Assembly: GCA_002747325.1 (NCBI GenBank)
Contig: PDOZ01000028.1
Location: forward strand, 1 to 64,000
Direction of reading: 5' to 3'
Origin: Rhodobacterales bacterium
GTDB lineage: Bacteria > Pseudomonadota > Alphaproteobacteria > Rhodobacterales > Rhodobacteraceae
DNA length: 64,000 nt
The position numbers and the translations under genes are program-made. Below the pieces are notes generated by a model. It was not told the DNA's origin, searched no databases, and saw only the letters and a list, made by a program, of their open reading frames with translations. Below are positions 8,804-18,172 of this stretch, piece by piece. Every line of letters begins with the position of its first letter. Position 1 is the first letter of the stretch.

Positions 8804-9729
8804 TGGCAGTTCTTCTTCTTGCTGAAGTCTCCGGCGGCGAACTGGCCGTCGATGCGACCTCCAAAGCGCTGACCGCCGCCAAGGCGATGGGCGATGTGAC
8901 CGTGCTGTGCGCCTCCGCCTCCTGCGGCGGTGCAGCCGAAGCGGCGGCCAAGCTCGATGGCGTTGCCAAAGTGCTGTGCGCCGACGATGCGGCTTATGCC
9001 AATGGCCTCGCCGAGCCGGTTGCGGACCTCGTGGTTTCGCTGGCGGGCGATTATTCGCACATCGTCGCCCCGGCGACCTCGTTCGCCAAAAACGTCTTAC
9101 CGCGCGTGGCCGCGCTGCTCGACGTGATGGTGATTTCCGACGTTTCCGCCGTGGTGGATGCCGACACGTTCGAGCGTCCGGTTTACGCCGGTAACGCCGT
9201 GCAGACGGTCAAATCCTCCGACGCGACCAAGGTGGTTTCCGTGCGGACCTCTACCTTCGACGCCGCTGGCGAAGGCGGTTCGGCTGCGGTCGAAAGCGTT
9301 GCCGCTGCGGGCGATCCGGGGCTTTCCGCCTGGGTCGAGGACAAGGTTGCCGAGAGCGACCGCCCGGAGCTGACCTCCGCTGGCGTCGTGGTTTCCGGTG
9401 GTCGCGGCGTGGGTTCGGAAGAGAACTTCGCGCTGATCGAGAAGCTGGCCGACAAGCTCGGTGCAGCGGTTGGCGCTTCCCGCGCCGCTGTCGATTCGGG
9501 CTTTGCGCCGAACGACTGGCAGGTGGGTCAGACCGGCAAGGTCGTCGCCCCGGATCTCTACATCGCTGTAGGCATCTCCGGCGCGATCCAGCACCTCGCC
9601 GGCATGAAGGACTCGAAGATCATCGTTGCGATCAACAAGGACGAAGAAGCGCCGATCTTCCAGGTCGCCGATTTCGGCCTCGTTGCCGACCTGTTCGACG
9701 CGGTTCCGGCCCTGACCGACGCGCTTTAA
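8803..9729 (+). CDS. etfA: Electron transfer flavoprotein subunit alpha
   Basis: A 308-residue ETF alpha subunit. The N-terminal domain (1-190) is followed by the FAD-binding domain, which shows [35 protein letters not shown] and the signature [20 protein letters not shown] with [18 protein letters not shown]. Length and motifs are standard for the family. Directly coupled to etfB by a one-base overlap. A strong terminator lies about 20 bp after the stop codon. Confidence 0.97.
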   Translation: MAVLLLAEVSGGELAVDATSKALTAAKAMGDVTVLCASASCGGAAEAAAKLDGVAKVLCADDAAYANGLAEPVADLVVSLAGDYSHIVAPATSFAKNVLPRVAALLDVMVISDVSAVVDADTFERPVYAGNAVQTVKSSDATKVVSVRTSTFDAAGEGGSAAVESVAAAGDPGLSAWVEDKVAESDRPELTSAGVVVSGGRGVGSEENFALIEKLADKLGAAVGASRAAVDSGFAPNDWQVGQTGKVVAPDLYIAVGISGAIQHLAGMKDSKIIVAINKDEEAPIFQVADFGLVADLFDAVPALTDAL

Positions 9730-9747
9730 GCCAAAGCAAAACCATAG

Positions 9748-9774
9748 AAAGGCCCGCCCCTCCGGCGGGCCTTT
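9748..9774 (+). terminator. Bidirectional Rho-independent terminator between etfA and the DUF6473 gene
   Basis: AAAGGCCCGCC and GGCGGGCCTTT form a perfect 11-bp stem around CCTCC, followed by TTGCTTT. It sits between convergent genes and has A and T runs on both sides, so it probably serves both strands. Confidence 0.9.
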
Positions 9775-9778
9775 TGCT

Positions 9779-10609
9779 TTACCCGATCAGCTTGTCCAGA
9801 ACCGGGGTAAGCGCCTGCGCCGCCCGTTCCTGCGCGACGACGCCCAGCGCACCGCTTGCCGCGGGCGCTTCCATCTCGGCAAAGACCAGCCCCTCCTGCC
9901 CCACTTCGATTTCCTTGCTGGAAACAACCACTTCCACATAATCACTCACAAAGGGCCGCAGCGCGTTCAGCATGGCACGATCGACAAAAAGCGGGTCATG
10001 ATCAAAGGTCGGCGCGCCAATCGCATCTTCAGGCGCATGATCCGCCATCCACAGCAACACAACCTTGCTGTCAATCGACGCGATCAACGACTTCATCCGC
10101 GCGGTCCACGCCTCTTTCAACTCCTGCTCCACCAGCTCAAACTTATCCTCGGAAACCTCATACAGCGCTTGCAGCAAGTGCCGCGTGAAGTTGAATTCTG
10201 TGAAATCCACCTCGCGGTAAATGGTTTGCAGCAAAGAGGAAGCGCGCAGGAAACGGTCGTTGCGACGCGGATGCACCGCATAAAACCGATTGGACATATT
10301 CTGCGCGCCGGCGATCTGGATCACCGTCACTTCCGCCGCCGAACACATATCCAGCACCGTTTTGTCGTTAATGAACACATCGACGCCCGCATTGACGTAA
10401 CCGAGATTAAGCACCGGCATTCCCGCCGCTTCTTCGACCTGCGTCGCAAACGGCGTTTCCACGAACTTGCCGTATGTCTCCGTTCCCCCGATCATCGCCG
10501 TATATGGCCCCACGATCCGGCGTTTCGGACCGCGAAACAACAATTTGGACTTCCCATACCGACACGGCAAATAATCAAGGGAACCATCTCCCAGGTTTTC
10601 ATAGGCCAT
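9779..10609 (-). CDS. DUF6473 family protein
   Basis: A 276-residue protein starting MAYENLGDGSLDYLPCRYG, which I recognise as the DUF6473 family common in Rhodobacteraceae. A core GPYTAMIGGTETYGKFVETPF resembles the nucleoside or active-site loop seen in capsule- or sulfotransferase-linked proteins, but no function is established. The ATG at 10609 is preceded by AAAGGAG at 8 nt; the track start 15 codons upstream is not supported. Cytosolic (no signal peptide or TM). Divergent from the hydroxybutyryl-CoA dehydrogenase gene across a 178-bp gap. Confidence 0.8.
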   Translation of the reverse strand: MAYENLGDGSLDYLPCRYGKSKLLFRGPKRRIVGPYTAMIGGTETYGKFVETPFATQVEEAAGMPVLNLGYVNAGVDVFINDKTVLDMCSAAEVTVIQIAGAQNMSNRFYAVHPRRNDRFLRASSLLQTIYREVDFTEFNFTRHLLQALYEVSEDKFELVEQELKEAWTARMKSLIASIDSKVVLLWMADHAPEDAIGAPTFDHDPLFVDRAMLNALRPFVSDYVEVVVSSKEIEVGQEGLVFAEMEAPAASGALGVVAQERAAQALTPVLDKLIG

Positions 10610-10658
10610 TCCACCCACTCCTTTAAATTTCACCCTGAGGAGAGATTCGCGCAAAAAC

Positions 10659-10676
10659 CTTTAGATTTCCCTAAAG
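10659..10676. promoter_or_regulatory. Small inverted repeat upstream of the DUF6473 gene
   Basis: CTTTAG and CTAAAG form a perfect 6-bp inverted repeat with a 6-nt centre, 50 bp upstream of the minus-strand start, in an A/T-rich divergent intergenic region. It could be an operator or part of the promoter; nothing identifies a regulator. Confidence 0.25.
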
Positions 10677-10730
10677 TCACAATTAAATGTTTTCAGGTAA
10701 GGATTTGTTAGTTTTTCGCCGCAAACGAAC

Positions 10731-10771
10731 CCTTGCACCGCCGCTGCGGAACGGTCAAAAATGTTGCAAGG
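10731..10771. promoter_or_regulatory. CCTTGCA...TGCAAGG inverted repeat before the hydroxybutyryl-CoA dehydrogenase gene
   Basis: CCTTGCA (10731-10737) and TGCAAGG (10765-10771) are perfect inverted copies 27 bp apart, ending 16 bp before the start codon. TGCAA half-sites are common for regulators of acyl-CoA and polyhydroxybutyrate metabolism in alphaproteobacteria, which would fit the gene, but this is inference from sequence alone. Confidence 0.3.
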
Positions 10772-10787
10772 AAAAAGAGGAAATGAC

Positions 10788-11663
10788 ATGGCGGTTAAAT
10801 CGGTTGGCGTGATTGGCGCGGGGCAAATGGGCAACGGGATTGCCCATGTGATGGCGGTGGCGGGCTATGATGTCCGGCTGACGGATATCAGTCAGGATGC
10901 GTTGGACAAGGCGCTGGCGACCGTGCGCAAGAACCTCGACCGGCAGGTGACAAAGGAAAAGATCACCGAAGCGCTGCGCGATGAAGCGCTGAGCCGGATC
11001 ACCACGACCTTGCAGATGGCCGACGTGGGGCAGACCGATCTGGTGATCGAAGCCGCAACGGAACGCGAAAGCATCAAGCAGGCGATTTTCGAGGATTTGC
11101 AGCCGCATTTGAAGCCGGAAACCATCCTGACCTCGAACACCTCATCCATCTCGATCACCCGGCTTGCCTCGCGCACCGACCGCCCGGAGCGCTTCATGGG
11201 CTTCCATTTCATGAACCCGGTGCCGGTGATGAAACTGGTCGAATTGATCCGCGGCATCGCTACCGACAAAGAGACCTACGACACCTGCCTCGGCGTGGTG
11301 GAAAGCCTCGGCAAGACCGCCGCCAGTGCGGAGGATTACCCGGCCTTTATCGTCAACCGCATCCTGATCCCGATGATCAACGAGGCGGCCTATGCGCTGT
11401 ATGAGGGCGTGGGCAATGTGACGTCGATTGACCAGTCGATGAAGCTTGGCGCGAACCATCCAATGGGGCCGCTGGAACTGGGCGATTTCATCGGGCTGGA
11501 TACCTGTCTGGCTATTATGAATGTGCTGCATGACGGGCTGGCGGACACCAAATACCGCCCCTGCCCGCTCTTGGTAAAATATGTCGAAGCCGGTTGGGTC
11601 GGGCGCAAAGCCGGGCGCGGGTTTTACGATTACCGGGGCGAAACCCCCGTCCCCACGCGTTAA
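10788..11663 (+). CDS. 3-hydroxybutyryl-CoA (3-hydroxyacyl-CoA) dehydrogenase
   Basis: A 291-residue NAD-dependent dehydrogenase. The N-terminal Rossmann domain holds GVIGAGQMGNGIAHV, the middle shows SNTSSISITRLA and FMGFHFMNPVPVMKLVE (the catalytic His lies in GFHFMNP), and the C-terminal domain ends GRGFYDYRGE. The length fits stand-alone FadB2/PaaH/Hbd enzymes, which interconvert 3-hydroxyacyl-CoA and 3-ketoacyl-CoA. I start at MAVKSVGVIG (10788), after GAGGAAATGAC; the 9-codon extension lacks a ribosome-binding site. It should act with the thiolase at 29.3-30.5 kb in C4 metabolism or polyhydroxybutyrate breakdown. Confidence 0.93.
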   Translation: MAVKSVGVIGAGQMGNGIAHVMAVAGYDVRLTDISQDALDKALATVRKNLDRQVTKEKITEALRDEALSRITTTLQMADVGQTDLVIEAATERESIKQAIFEDLQPHLKPETILTSNTSSISITRLASRTDRPERFMGFHFMNPVPVMKLVELIRGIATDKETYDTCLGVVESLGKTAASAEDYPAFIVNRILIPMINEAAYALYEGVGNVTSIDQSMKLGANHPMGPLELGDFIGLDTCLAIMNVLHDGLADTKYRPCPLLVKYVEAGWVGRKAGRGFYDYRGETPVPTR

Positions 11664-11673
11664 CTCTAAGCGA

Positions 11674-11700
11674 CGGCGAGGGCGTCAGATCCCCTCGCCG
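11674..11700. terminator. Hairpin between convergent genes
   Basis: CGGCGAGGG and CCCTCGCCG form a perfect 9-bp stem with a 9-nt loop, spanning the last codons of the minus-strand HPr gene. No T-run follows on either strand, so it is at best a weak or Rho-assisted terminator. Confidence 0.35.
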
Positions 11701-11963
11701 AACTTATCCGCCACCAGCGCGTCCAGCGCGTCCATCAGTTTTTGCGCTTCCGCCCCGGAAGTCGCGACCTCAATCTCCGTGCCGCAGGACGCGCCGAGCA
11801 TCAGCAGGCCCATGATGCTGTCGCCCTCCGCCTGCATCCCGTCTTTCGCCACAATCGCGCGGGCGTCATGCGCGTCCGTTACTTCCACAAACCGGGCCGA
11901 CGCGCGTGCGTGCAAGCCCTTCTGATTCACAATCTTCATCCGGCGGGAAACGCTTTCGCTCAT
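11685..11963 (-). CDS. HPr family phosphocarrier protein (NPr-like)
   Basis: A 92-residue HPr. The phospho-accepting histidine is His18 in GLHARASARF, and a regulatory serine (about residue 49) lies in GDSIMGLLML, the site HPr kinase would modify. No PTS sugar permease is encoded nearby, which marks this as a regulatory PTS component rather than a transport one. It is the last gene of the chvI-chvG-hprK-rapZ-EIIA-HPr run, 9 bp after the EIIA gene. Enzyme I (usually PtsP in this group) is not in the window. Confidence 0.95.
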   Translation of the reverse strand: MSESVSRRMKIVNQKGLHARASARFVEVTDAHDARAIVAKDGMQAEGDSIMGLLMLGASCGTEIEVATSGAEAQKLMDALDALVADKFGEGI

Positions 11964-11972
11964 GCAATTCTC

Positions 11973-12374
11973 CTAACAAGTCCGACCGTCAATGCAGTCA
12001 ATATATTTGCGCCCGGCGGTCAGCGCGGCCTGCGTGGCCGCCTCAATAGTATCCCCCGCGACCCGGCATTTAGCGAGTTTGACCAGCATCGGCAGGTTGG
12101 CACCATACAGGATCTTGCGATCGGCCTTGCTGGCACAGGAAGGCAGCGACAGGTTGGAGGGCGAGCCGCCGAACATATCGACCACAACCACGACCCCATG
12201 CCCCGTATCCACCGCATCCGCCGCCGCCGTAATCTCACGCGCCTTGCTCGGCCGGTCGCATTCCGCCGCAATCGGGATGGCGCGCGCCTGCGGCTGCGGG
12301 CCGAGAACATGCTCAACCGCCGCCAGATATTCCCCGGCAAGCCCGCCATGCGCTACAATCACAATTCCGATCAC
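11973..12374 (-). CDS. PTS EIIA-Man family regulatory protein
   Basis: A 133-residue stand-alone EIIA of the mannose/fructose type, starting IGIVIVAHGG with the phospho-His at about residue 9. DMFGGSPSN and ANLPMLVKL are family hallmarks. I use a GTG start at 12374 because GGGGAAAGG lies just upstream; the track's 57-codon extension runs into rapZ. It lacks the IIB, IIC and IID partners needed for transport, so it probably passes its phosphate state to regulatory targets. Between rapZ and the HPr gene in a conserved alphaproteobacterial order. Confidence 0.92.
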   Translation of the reverse strand: MIGIVIVAHGGLAGEYLAAVEHVLGPQPQARAIPIAAECDRPSKAREITAAADAVDTGHGVVVVVDMFGGSPSNLSLPSCASKADRKILYGANLPMLVKLAKCRVAGDTIEAATQAALTAGRKYIDCIDGRTC

Positions 12375-12402
12375 GTGGTGCCTTTCCCCGTCTGATCGCG
12401 TC

Positions 12403-13260
12403 TTACAATTCTCGATGCCTAGTTGACACCTGCCAGCCCGCATCCGCAAGGGTCTTTGCCATGATTTCCGCCATTGTAACGGATCGGTGTTTGCCGCCGG
12501 TGCAACCAAAGCCAATCGCAAGGTGCGCTTTACCCTCTTCGACATAGGCCGGCAGCAAAAACCGAATCAGGTCGTCCAGCTTGGCTTGAAACGGAGCGAA
12601 TCGCGGGTCTTCGGCAATATAATCGCGCACTTTGGCGTCCAGCCCGGTCAACGCGCGCAAGTCTTCCTGCCAATGCGGATTGCGCAAAAAGCGGACATCA
12701 AAGACCAAATCCACCCCGCACGGCACGCCGCGTTTATACGAAAACGAATGCACGGAAAGGGTCATCCGATCGCCGGTTTTGCGCTCGGTCAGCCCTGCAA
12801 GCGCGGCCTTGAGATCATGCGGCGAAAGGTCTGAAGTGTCGATCAACATATCAGCACGGGCGCGCACGGGGGCGAGCAGCTCGGTTTCCGTCTTGATCCC
12901 GGCCATCGGCGAAAGGCCCGCTGCGAGCGGATGCCGGCGGCGGGTTTCGGAATAGCGTCGGATCAGGATGTCGGGGCGGCACTCAAGGAAGAGAAGTTCG
13001 ACGTCGATGTCGTCACGCGCCGACAACTGATCCAGCAATTTCAGGATCGCATCGGCAGAAAACCCACGGGTGCGCACGTCGATGCCGAATGCGAGCGGAT
13101 GGTTCAGCGCGGGCCCCGTTAGCAGGCGCGGAATCAGGGAAAGCGGCAGGTTGTCGATGGCCTCAAACCCAAAATCCTCCAAGGCCTGCACGGCGGTGGT
13201 GCGCCCCGCACCAGATGCGCCGGTAACTAGGAAAACCTTTTGCACTTCAGGAGATGCCAT
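12403..13260 (-). CDS. rapZ: RapZ family P-loop nucleotide-binding protein
   Basis: A 285-residue RapZ (YvcJ) protein. The N-terminal domain has a Walker A-type loop [10 protein letters not shown] (about 14-23), in which the usual lysine is arginine. The C-terminal domain shows [27 protein letters not shown] and the end [18 protein letters not shown], both diagnostic. In E. coli RapZ presents the sRNA GlmZ to RNase E; in other groups its ligand and role are less clear. ATG at 13260 follows AAGGATTTTACCCCG; the 46-codon extension is rejected. It overlaps hprK by 14 bp. Confidence 0.94.
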   Translation of the reverse strand: MASPEVQKVFLVTGASGAGRTTAVQALEDFGFEAIDNLPLSLIPRLLTGPALNHPLAFGIDVRTRGFSADAILKLLDQLSARDDIDVELLFLECRPDILIRRYSETRRRHPLAAGLSPMAGIKTETELLAPVRARADMLIDTSDLSPHDLKAALAGLTERKTGDRMTLSVHSFSYKRGVPCGVDLVFDVRFLRNPHWQEDLRALTGLDAKVRDYIAEDPRFAPFQAKLDDLIRFLLPAYVEEGKAHLAIGFGCTGGKHRSVTMAEIMAKTLADAGWQVSTRHREL

Positions 13261-13687
13261 CGGGGTAAAATCCTTTTTGCAGAAATAGTTGCAGCGCCGC
13301 CGGGAAATGGGGGCCGGGCGGACGCGCAAATTTGCGAAGCGGCAAACCGAGAATGGTGACTTCCGCCGGCTCCGGCAGGCGATCCGCTTCCTGTTCATTT
13401 AAGTCAAACACGCACACGAGTTCGGCCTGCGCGGCAAATGGGACGCTGAGAATACCAAATCCCCGCGCTTCAATAGCGCCGCGCATACGCTCCGGCGCAA
13501 GGGCAATAAGTTGCTCACCCCGCCGCTCGACGCGGGTCAGATCGTCGGAAATCAACTCCCCCCCGCGCGAGATCAACTCCAGCGCCAAAGCCGATTTTCC
13601 CGCACCCGAGGAGCCGGTGATCAAAACCGCCCGACCGGCTACGGAAACCGACGTGCCGTGCAGGGTTTCCCTTGCTGGGGCACTCAC
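13247..13687 (-). CDS. hprK: HPr kinase/phosphorylase, short alphaproteobacterial form
   Basis: A 146-residue protein corresponding to the C-terminal catalytic half of Firmicutes HprK, which is about 310 residues. The Walker A motif is GSSGAGKS (25-32), and [14 protein letters not shown] and [10 protein letters not shown] match the catalytic core. In alphaproteobacteria this short form phosphorylates HPr on serine and tunes the PTS relay. Its start overlaps the chvG stop by 4 bp, and its end overlaps rapZ, so sensor kinase, HPr kinase and RapZ are translationally linked. Confidence 0.93.
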   Translation of the reverse strand: MSAPARETLHGTSVSVAGRAVLITGSSGAGKSALALELISRGGELISDDLTRVERRGEQLIALAPERMRGAIEARGFGILSVPFAAQAELVCVFDLNEQEADRLPEPAEVTILGLPLRKFARPPGPHFPAALQLFLQKGFYPDGIS

Positions 13688-15372
13688 ACCGGCAGGCCCA
13701 CGACGAAACGTGCGCCGAGGGGTTCAGACGTAATGTCCGCATCGGTCGGACGAATATTTTCCGCCCAGATCACGCCACCATGCGCCTCCACGATCTGTTT
13801 GGAAATCGCCAGACCAAGACCAGAATTGTTGCCAAACTGGTTCTCCGGGCGCTCGCTGTAGAAGCGATTAAACACCTTGGTCAGCGCCTCTTCCGGAATG
13901 CCCGGTCCGGTATCCTCTACCACAACCAGCACCCGATTCTCACGCTGCCGCGCCCAGACCCGGATCGCATCACCGTCTTCGCAGAAGCTGGTTGCATTGG
14001 TAATCAGGTTGACAAAAACCTGCGCCAGACGTGCTTCAAGCCCCTGAATAATAATGGGATTTCTGGGCAAATCGGTAATGAAATCGACCCCTTTCGCCCG
14101 CGCTTCTTCGCCCAGATATTCTGTCAGATTGCCAAGCATCTTCAGCAGATCGAAGGTTTCTTCCTCTTCCTTCACCAATTCCGCATCAAGGCGCGAGGCG
14201 TTGGAAATGTCGGAAACCAGCCGGTCCAGTCGCCGCACATCATGGTCGATCACATCGAGCAGTTTCTCGCGCTGATCGTCGCGTTTGGCAACGCGCATGG
14301 TGCCAACAGCGGAGCGCAGGGAGGCCAGCGGGTTCTTGATTTCATGCGCCACATCGGCGGCGAATTGTTCGTTGGCGTCGATCCGGTCATACAGAGCAGC
14401 AACCATATTGCGCAGGGATTTCGACAGACGGCCAATTTCATCAGGACGCGCCGAGAGGTCCGGGATGCGCACACGCCCGGCAGCCACCCGATTTTCGCTG
14501 CGTTCCCCGCTTAGTTCCGCTGCGGCGGCGAGGTCAGAAATCGGGTTGGCGATGGTTGAGGCCAGCACAAGGCTCAGGGTGATCGACACCAAAATGGCGA
14601 CCACAAACATTTGCAGGATTTGCTCTCGCCCGGCCCGCACCAATTCACCCACCTCATCGGCGGACGAAACCAGCGCCACAGCGCCCGTCACCGTGCCCGC
14701 GTTCACGATCGGCGTGACCGCAATAACTACGTCGCTTTCGCCGGGCGTGTCAGGACGGGAAATGGCGGTTGTGCCCGCATATGCCTGCGCCACCGCTGCA
14801 CGGGCCAGCGCCTCATGATCGGCGGGTTGCGCGGCTTCACTGCCCGTAAACAACCCGGCGATAGTGTCCCATAAAGAGCTCAGCATATCGGTGATCAGGG
14901 TCGATTTTTGCCCCTCGGCCAAGCCAACCACCGGCCCGGCATTGGTTCCGCCTTCCGCCCGTGCCAGCAGCGCCCCGGCGGCATCAAACACCAGAATATC
15001 CGCACTTTCACGCGGCGAAAGCCCGACGAGTAGCGCCTGTGCCGTCGCGGGATCTAAAGCCTCGCCGCTCGCCTGCTGCACCTCATATGCCCCCGCCACC
15101 ATCTCAGCGGCAACAACCATGGCGCGTTCGCGCTGTGCGGCGAAATTTTCGCGAAACGAGGTCAGAAACAACACCCCGGCGACCAGAACGATCAAACCGA
15201 TCAGGTTGAAAACAATGATTTTCCGTGCCAGCGGCGAGCGATTGATCGAAATCAGCCCACGCCGCGCCCGGCTGTCGCGCAAATCCGCATCCGTCGCCCG
15301 CTCCGGCGAGACCCAATCCTCGCCAAGCACCACGCCGGTCCTCGTCGGCTTTATTTGCGTATCGCGCACCAT
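13684..15372 (-). CDS. chvG: Sensor histidine kinase ChvG
   Basis: A 562-residue membrane kinase. A cytoplasmic N-terminus (1-50) is followed by TM1 (52-72), a periplasmic stimulus-sensing domain (75-250), TM2 (252-275), HAMP (276-330), the H box AADVAHEIKNPLASLR with phospho-His343, and an ATPase domain with VVEDTGPGIPEEAL and NSGLGLAISKQIV. ChvG (ExoS in Sinorhizobium) senses acid or envelope change and phosphorylates ChvI; the family is controlled by the periplasmic repressor ExoR. Located 18 bp after chvI and overlapping hprK by 4 bp. Confidence 0.95.
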   Translation of the reverse strand: MVRDTQIKPTRTGVVLGEDWVSPERATDADLRDSRARRGLISINRSPLARKIIVFNLIGLIVLVAGVLFLTSFRENFAAQRERAMVVAAEMVAGAYEVQQASGEALDPATAQALLVGLSPRESADILVFDAAGALLARAEGGTNAGPVVGLAEGQKSTLITDMLSSLWDTIAGLFTGSEAAQPADHEALARAAVAQAYAGTTAISRPDTPGESDVVIAVTPIVNAGTVTGAVALVSSADEVGELVRAGREQILQMFVVAILVSITLSLVLASTIANPISDLAAAAELSGERSENRVAAGRVRIPDLSARPDEIGRLSKSLRNMVAALYDRIDANEQFAADVAHEIKNPLASLRSAVGTMRVAKRDDQREKLLDVIDHDVRRLDRLVSDISNASRLDAELVKEEEETFDLLKMLGNLTEYLGEEARAKGVDFITDLPRNPIIIQGLEARLAQVFVNLITNATSFCEDGDAIRVWARQRENRVLVVVEDTGPGIPEEALTKVFNRFYSERPENQFGNNSGLGLAISKQIVEAHGGVIWAENIRPTDADITSEPLGARFVVGLPV

Positions 15373-15390
15373 GTTCTCCCGGAGCCGATC

Positions 15391-16092
15391 TTACTCTTCG
15401 TTATACCGATAGCCGATCCCATACAGCGTTTCGATGGCGGAAAACTCATCATCCACCTGCCGCATCTTCTTGCGCAGCCGCTTGATATGGCTGTCGATGG
15501 TGCGGTCGTCGACATAAACCTGATCGTCATAGGCCACATCCATCAACTGATCGCGGCTCTTGACGAAACCGGGCCGCTGCGCCAGCGCCTGCAACAACAA
15601 AAATTCCGTAACCGTGAGCGACACATCCTTGCCCTTCCACGTCACCGCATGACGCAGGGGATCCATGGTCAACTCGCCGCGCTCCATGATCTTGGCATCT
15701 TCGCCCTGCGGCGCGGCCACACCTTCGATCGCGTCCTGACGCCGCAGAAGCGCGCGAATCCGCTCGACCAAAAGACGCTGCGAAAACGGCTTTTTCACAT
15801 AGTCATCAGCCCCCATACGCAGGCCCAGAACCTCGTCGATCTCGTCATCTTTCGAGGTCAGGAAAATCACCGGCATGTTGGTTTTCTGCCGCACACGCTG
15901 CAACAGGTCCATGCCGTCCATGCGCGGCATCTTGATGTCAAACACCGCCATATCCGGCAAACGCTTGTTGAAGGCGTCCAGCGCCGATTGTCCGTCGTTA
16001 TAGGTCTCGACCTCAAACCCCTCTGCCTCAAGGGTCATCGAAACCGATGTCAGGATGTTCCTGTCATCATCCACCAATGCAATTCTGGACAT
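15391..16092 (-). CDS. chvI: Response regulator ChvI, OmpR/PhoB family
   Basis: A 233-residue regulator. The receiver domain (1-120) has the acidic pair in ALVDDDRN, the phospho-acceptor Asp52 in [10 protein letters not shown], and Lys in YVKKPF. The winged-helix DNA-binding domain (about 130-233) ends in [17 protein letters not shown] and [12 protein letters not shown]. The start follows AAGGATACCACA. First gene of the operon leading through chvG and hprK to the HPr gene, and divergent from pckA; this neighbourhood is conserved in rhizobia and Agrobacterium. Confidence 0.96.
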   Translation of the reverse strand: MSRIALVDDDRNILTSVSMTLEAEGFEVETYNDGQSALDAFNKRLPDMAVFDIKMPRMDGMDLLQRVRQKTNMPVIFLTSKDDEIDEVLGLRMGADDYVKKPFSQRLLVERIRALLRRQDAIEGVAAPQGEDAKIMERGELTMDPLRHAVTWKGKDVSLTVTEFLLLQALAQRPGFVKSRDQLMDVAYDDQVYVDDRTIDSHIKRLRKKMRQVDDEFSAIETLYGIGYRYNEE

Positions 16093-16526
16093 TGTGGTAT
16101 CCTTATTCTGCTCGTTATGTCGATTTTTCCCATCATAGAATCTGAAATGGCCTTCAGAATCAATACGAATCAGCGAATCGACACCAATCTGAGTCCATTC
16201 AGCACCATAATTTCCTAATTTTTTGCTAAAGCGTTTATAGTTTCTCGGAAATAAACGTATCGTTTTTCGCGTTCGACCGTTCGGGAGAGGCAGCGAACAA
16301 GCGATTCAAGGCAAACTATAAACGCCCCAAGATTTCCGATCCGAAACCGGCGAACACGAAAGTTAGCGCAAACACCGGCGTGCTAGCGTTAACGCCCCGA
16401 TTGCCCCTGTTTCTTTCCAAAACTGCCATGATATAGCGGACTCACACCGGCCAGATGGGGTCGGTTTTGCTGGCGCACTTCGCGCCGCCCAACAGAAAGC
16501 CGGGATGCCGGCGCAGGAGTAAGCAG
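16093..16526. promoter_or_regulatory. Divergent chvI / pckA control region with inverted repeats
   Basis: This 434-bp gap holds no plausible gene. It contains a perfect 13-bp inverted repeat, GCGTTTATAGTTT (16231-16243) and AAACTATAAACGC (16313-16325), 69 bp apart. Between the arms lies the small palindrome AAACG-TAT-CGTTT (16253-16265). A further perfect palindrome GCGTTAACGC is at 16386-16395, and AACGCCCC recurs at 16321 and 16391, 70 bp apart. These look like binding sites for a regulator shared by the two divergent transcripts; ChvI itself is one candidate, but the repeats do not match a consensus I can state with certainty. Confidence 0.55.
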
Positions 16527-18125
16527 ATGAATACTGGACGGGTAAACCCCAAAAGCCGCCTGGAAGACCAAGGGATCACAGGGCTTGGGAACGTCTATTA
16601 TAACCTGATCGAACCAGCGCTGATCGAAGAGGCGGTCAAGCGTGGCGAAGGGCATCTGGGCCTTGGCGGCACGATTCTGGTCGAAACCGGGAAATTCACC
16701 GGCCGTTCGCCCGAGGACAAACATGTCGTGCGCACCGCGACGACGGAAGACACGATCTGGTGGGAGAATAACGGGTCGATGAGCCCGGAAGGGTTTGACG
16801 CGCTCTATGAAGACATGCTGGCCCATATGCAGGGCAAGGATTACTTCGTGCAGGATCTCTACGGCGGCGCCGACCCGGCTTACCGGCTTGACGTGCGCGT
16901 CGTGACCGAGCTGGCCTGGCATTCGCAGTTCATCCGCACCATGCTACGCCGCCCGGAGCGCGAGGAGCTGGACACGTTCGTGCCGGAATACACCGTCATC
17001 AACTGCCCGACCTTCCAGGCCGATCCCAAGCGGCACGACTGCCGTTCCGAGACCGTGATTGCGCTCAACTTCGACCGCAAGATGGTGCTGATCGGCGGCA
17101 CGGAATATGCGGGCGAAAACAAGAAATCGGTGTTCACCCTGCTGAACTACCTGCTGCCCGAGAAAAACGTGATGCCGATGCACTGCTCGGCCAACCACGC
17201 CACCGACAACCCGGTCGACACGGCGATCTTCTTCGGCCTGTCCGGCACCGGCAAGACAACCCTCTCCGCCGACCCGGACCGCACCCTGATCGGCGACGAT
17301 GAACACGGCTGGTCCGACGGTGGCACCTTCAACTTCGAAGGCGGCTGCTACGCCAAGACCATCAATCTGAGCGAAGAAGCCGAGCCGGAGATTTACGCCA
17401 CCACGACCATGTTCGGCACCGTGATCGAAAACATGGTCTATGATGAAGAAACGCTGGAACTGGACTTCGCCGATGACAGCCTGACGGCCAACATGCGGTG
17501 CGCTTACCCGCTGCATTACATCGCCAACGCTTCGGAAACGGCCATTGGCGGACACCCGAAGAACATCATCATGCTGACCTGTGACGCCTTCGGTGTTCTG
17601 CCGCCGATCGCGCGGCTGACCCCGGCGCAGGCCATGTATCACTTCCTCGCGGGCTTCACCTCGAAAGTGGCGGGCACCGAGCGCGGCGTGACCGAGCCGG
17701 AACCGACCTTCTCGACCTGCTTCGGCGCCCCCTTCATGCCGCGCCGCCCGGAGGCTTACGGCAACCTGCTGCGCGAAAAGATCGCGGCGCATGGCGCGAC
17801 CTGCTGGCTGGTCAATACCGGCTGGACCGGCGGCGCCTATGGCACCGGCTCGCGGATGCCAATTCGCGCCACCCGCGCCCTGCTGACCGCCGCACTGGAC
17901 GGATCGCTTTCCAACGCCGAATTCCGCAAGGACGAGAATTTCGGCTTCGATGTGCCGGTCAGTATGCGCGGCGTGGCGGAAGTGCTGCTCGACCCGCGCC
18001 GGACCTGGTGCGATCAGGATGCCTATGACGAACAAGCGAAAAAGCTGGTCGCCATGTTCGCCAAGAACTTCGAGCAATATGTGCCCTTCATCGACGATGA
18101 CGTGAAGGCCGTGATGCTAGGCTAA
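16527..18125 (+). CDS. pckA: Phosphoenolpyruvate carboxykinase (ATP)
   Basis: A 532-residue enzyme that converts oxaloacetate and ATP to phosphoenolpyruvate and CO2, the entry step of gluconeogenesis. Hallmarks are RSPEDKHVV, the P-loop [18 protein letters not shown], the metal and nucleotide region [11 protein letters not shown], and [13 protein letters not shown] at 16527 follows CAGGAGTAAGCAG; the 24-codon extension in the ORF track is not supported. Followed by a strong terminator, so it is monocistronic. It faces the ChvGI/HPr operon, which fits control by carbon status. Confidence 0.98.
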   Translation: MNTGRVNPKSRLEDQGITGLGNVYYNLIEPALIEEAVKRGEGHLGLGGTILVETGKFTGRSPEDKHVVRTATTEDTIWWENNGSMSPEGFDALYEDMLAHMQGKDYFVQDLYGGADPAYRLDVRVVTELAWHSQFIRTMLRRPEREELDTFVPEYTVINCPTFQADPKRHDCRSETVIALNFDRKMVLIGGTEYAGENKKSVFTLLNYLLPEKNVMPMHCSANHATDNPVDTAIFFGLSGTGKTTLSADPDRTLIGDDEHGWSDGGTFNFEGGCYAKTINLSEEAEPEIYATTTMFGTVIENMVYDEETLELDFADDSLTANMRCAYPLHYIANASETAIGGHPKNIIMLTCDAFGVLPPIARLTPAQAMYHFLAGFTSKVAGTERGVTEPEPTFSTCFGAPFMPRRPEAYGNLLREKIAAHGATCWLVNTGWTGGAYGTGSRMPIRATRALLTAALDGSLSNAEFRKDENFGFDVPVSMRGVAEVLLDPRRTWCDQDAYDEQAKKLVAMFAKNFEQYVPFIDDDVKAVMLG

Positions 18126-18145
18126 ACCTCGCTTCATATTCCTCA

Positions 18146-18172
18146 AACGCCCCGCCCTTCGGTGGGGCGTTT
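18146..18172 (+). terminator. Rho-independent terminator of pckA
   Basis: AAACGCCCCGCC and GGTGGGGCGTTT pair around CTTC and are followed by TTTATTT, about 20 bp after the pckA stop. One G-T pair lies in the stem. Confidence 0.9.
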
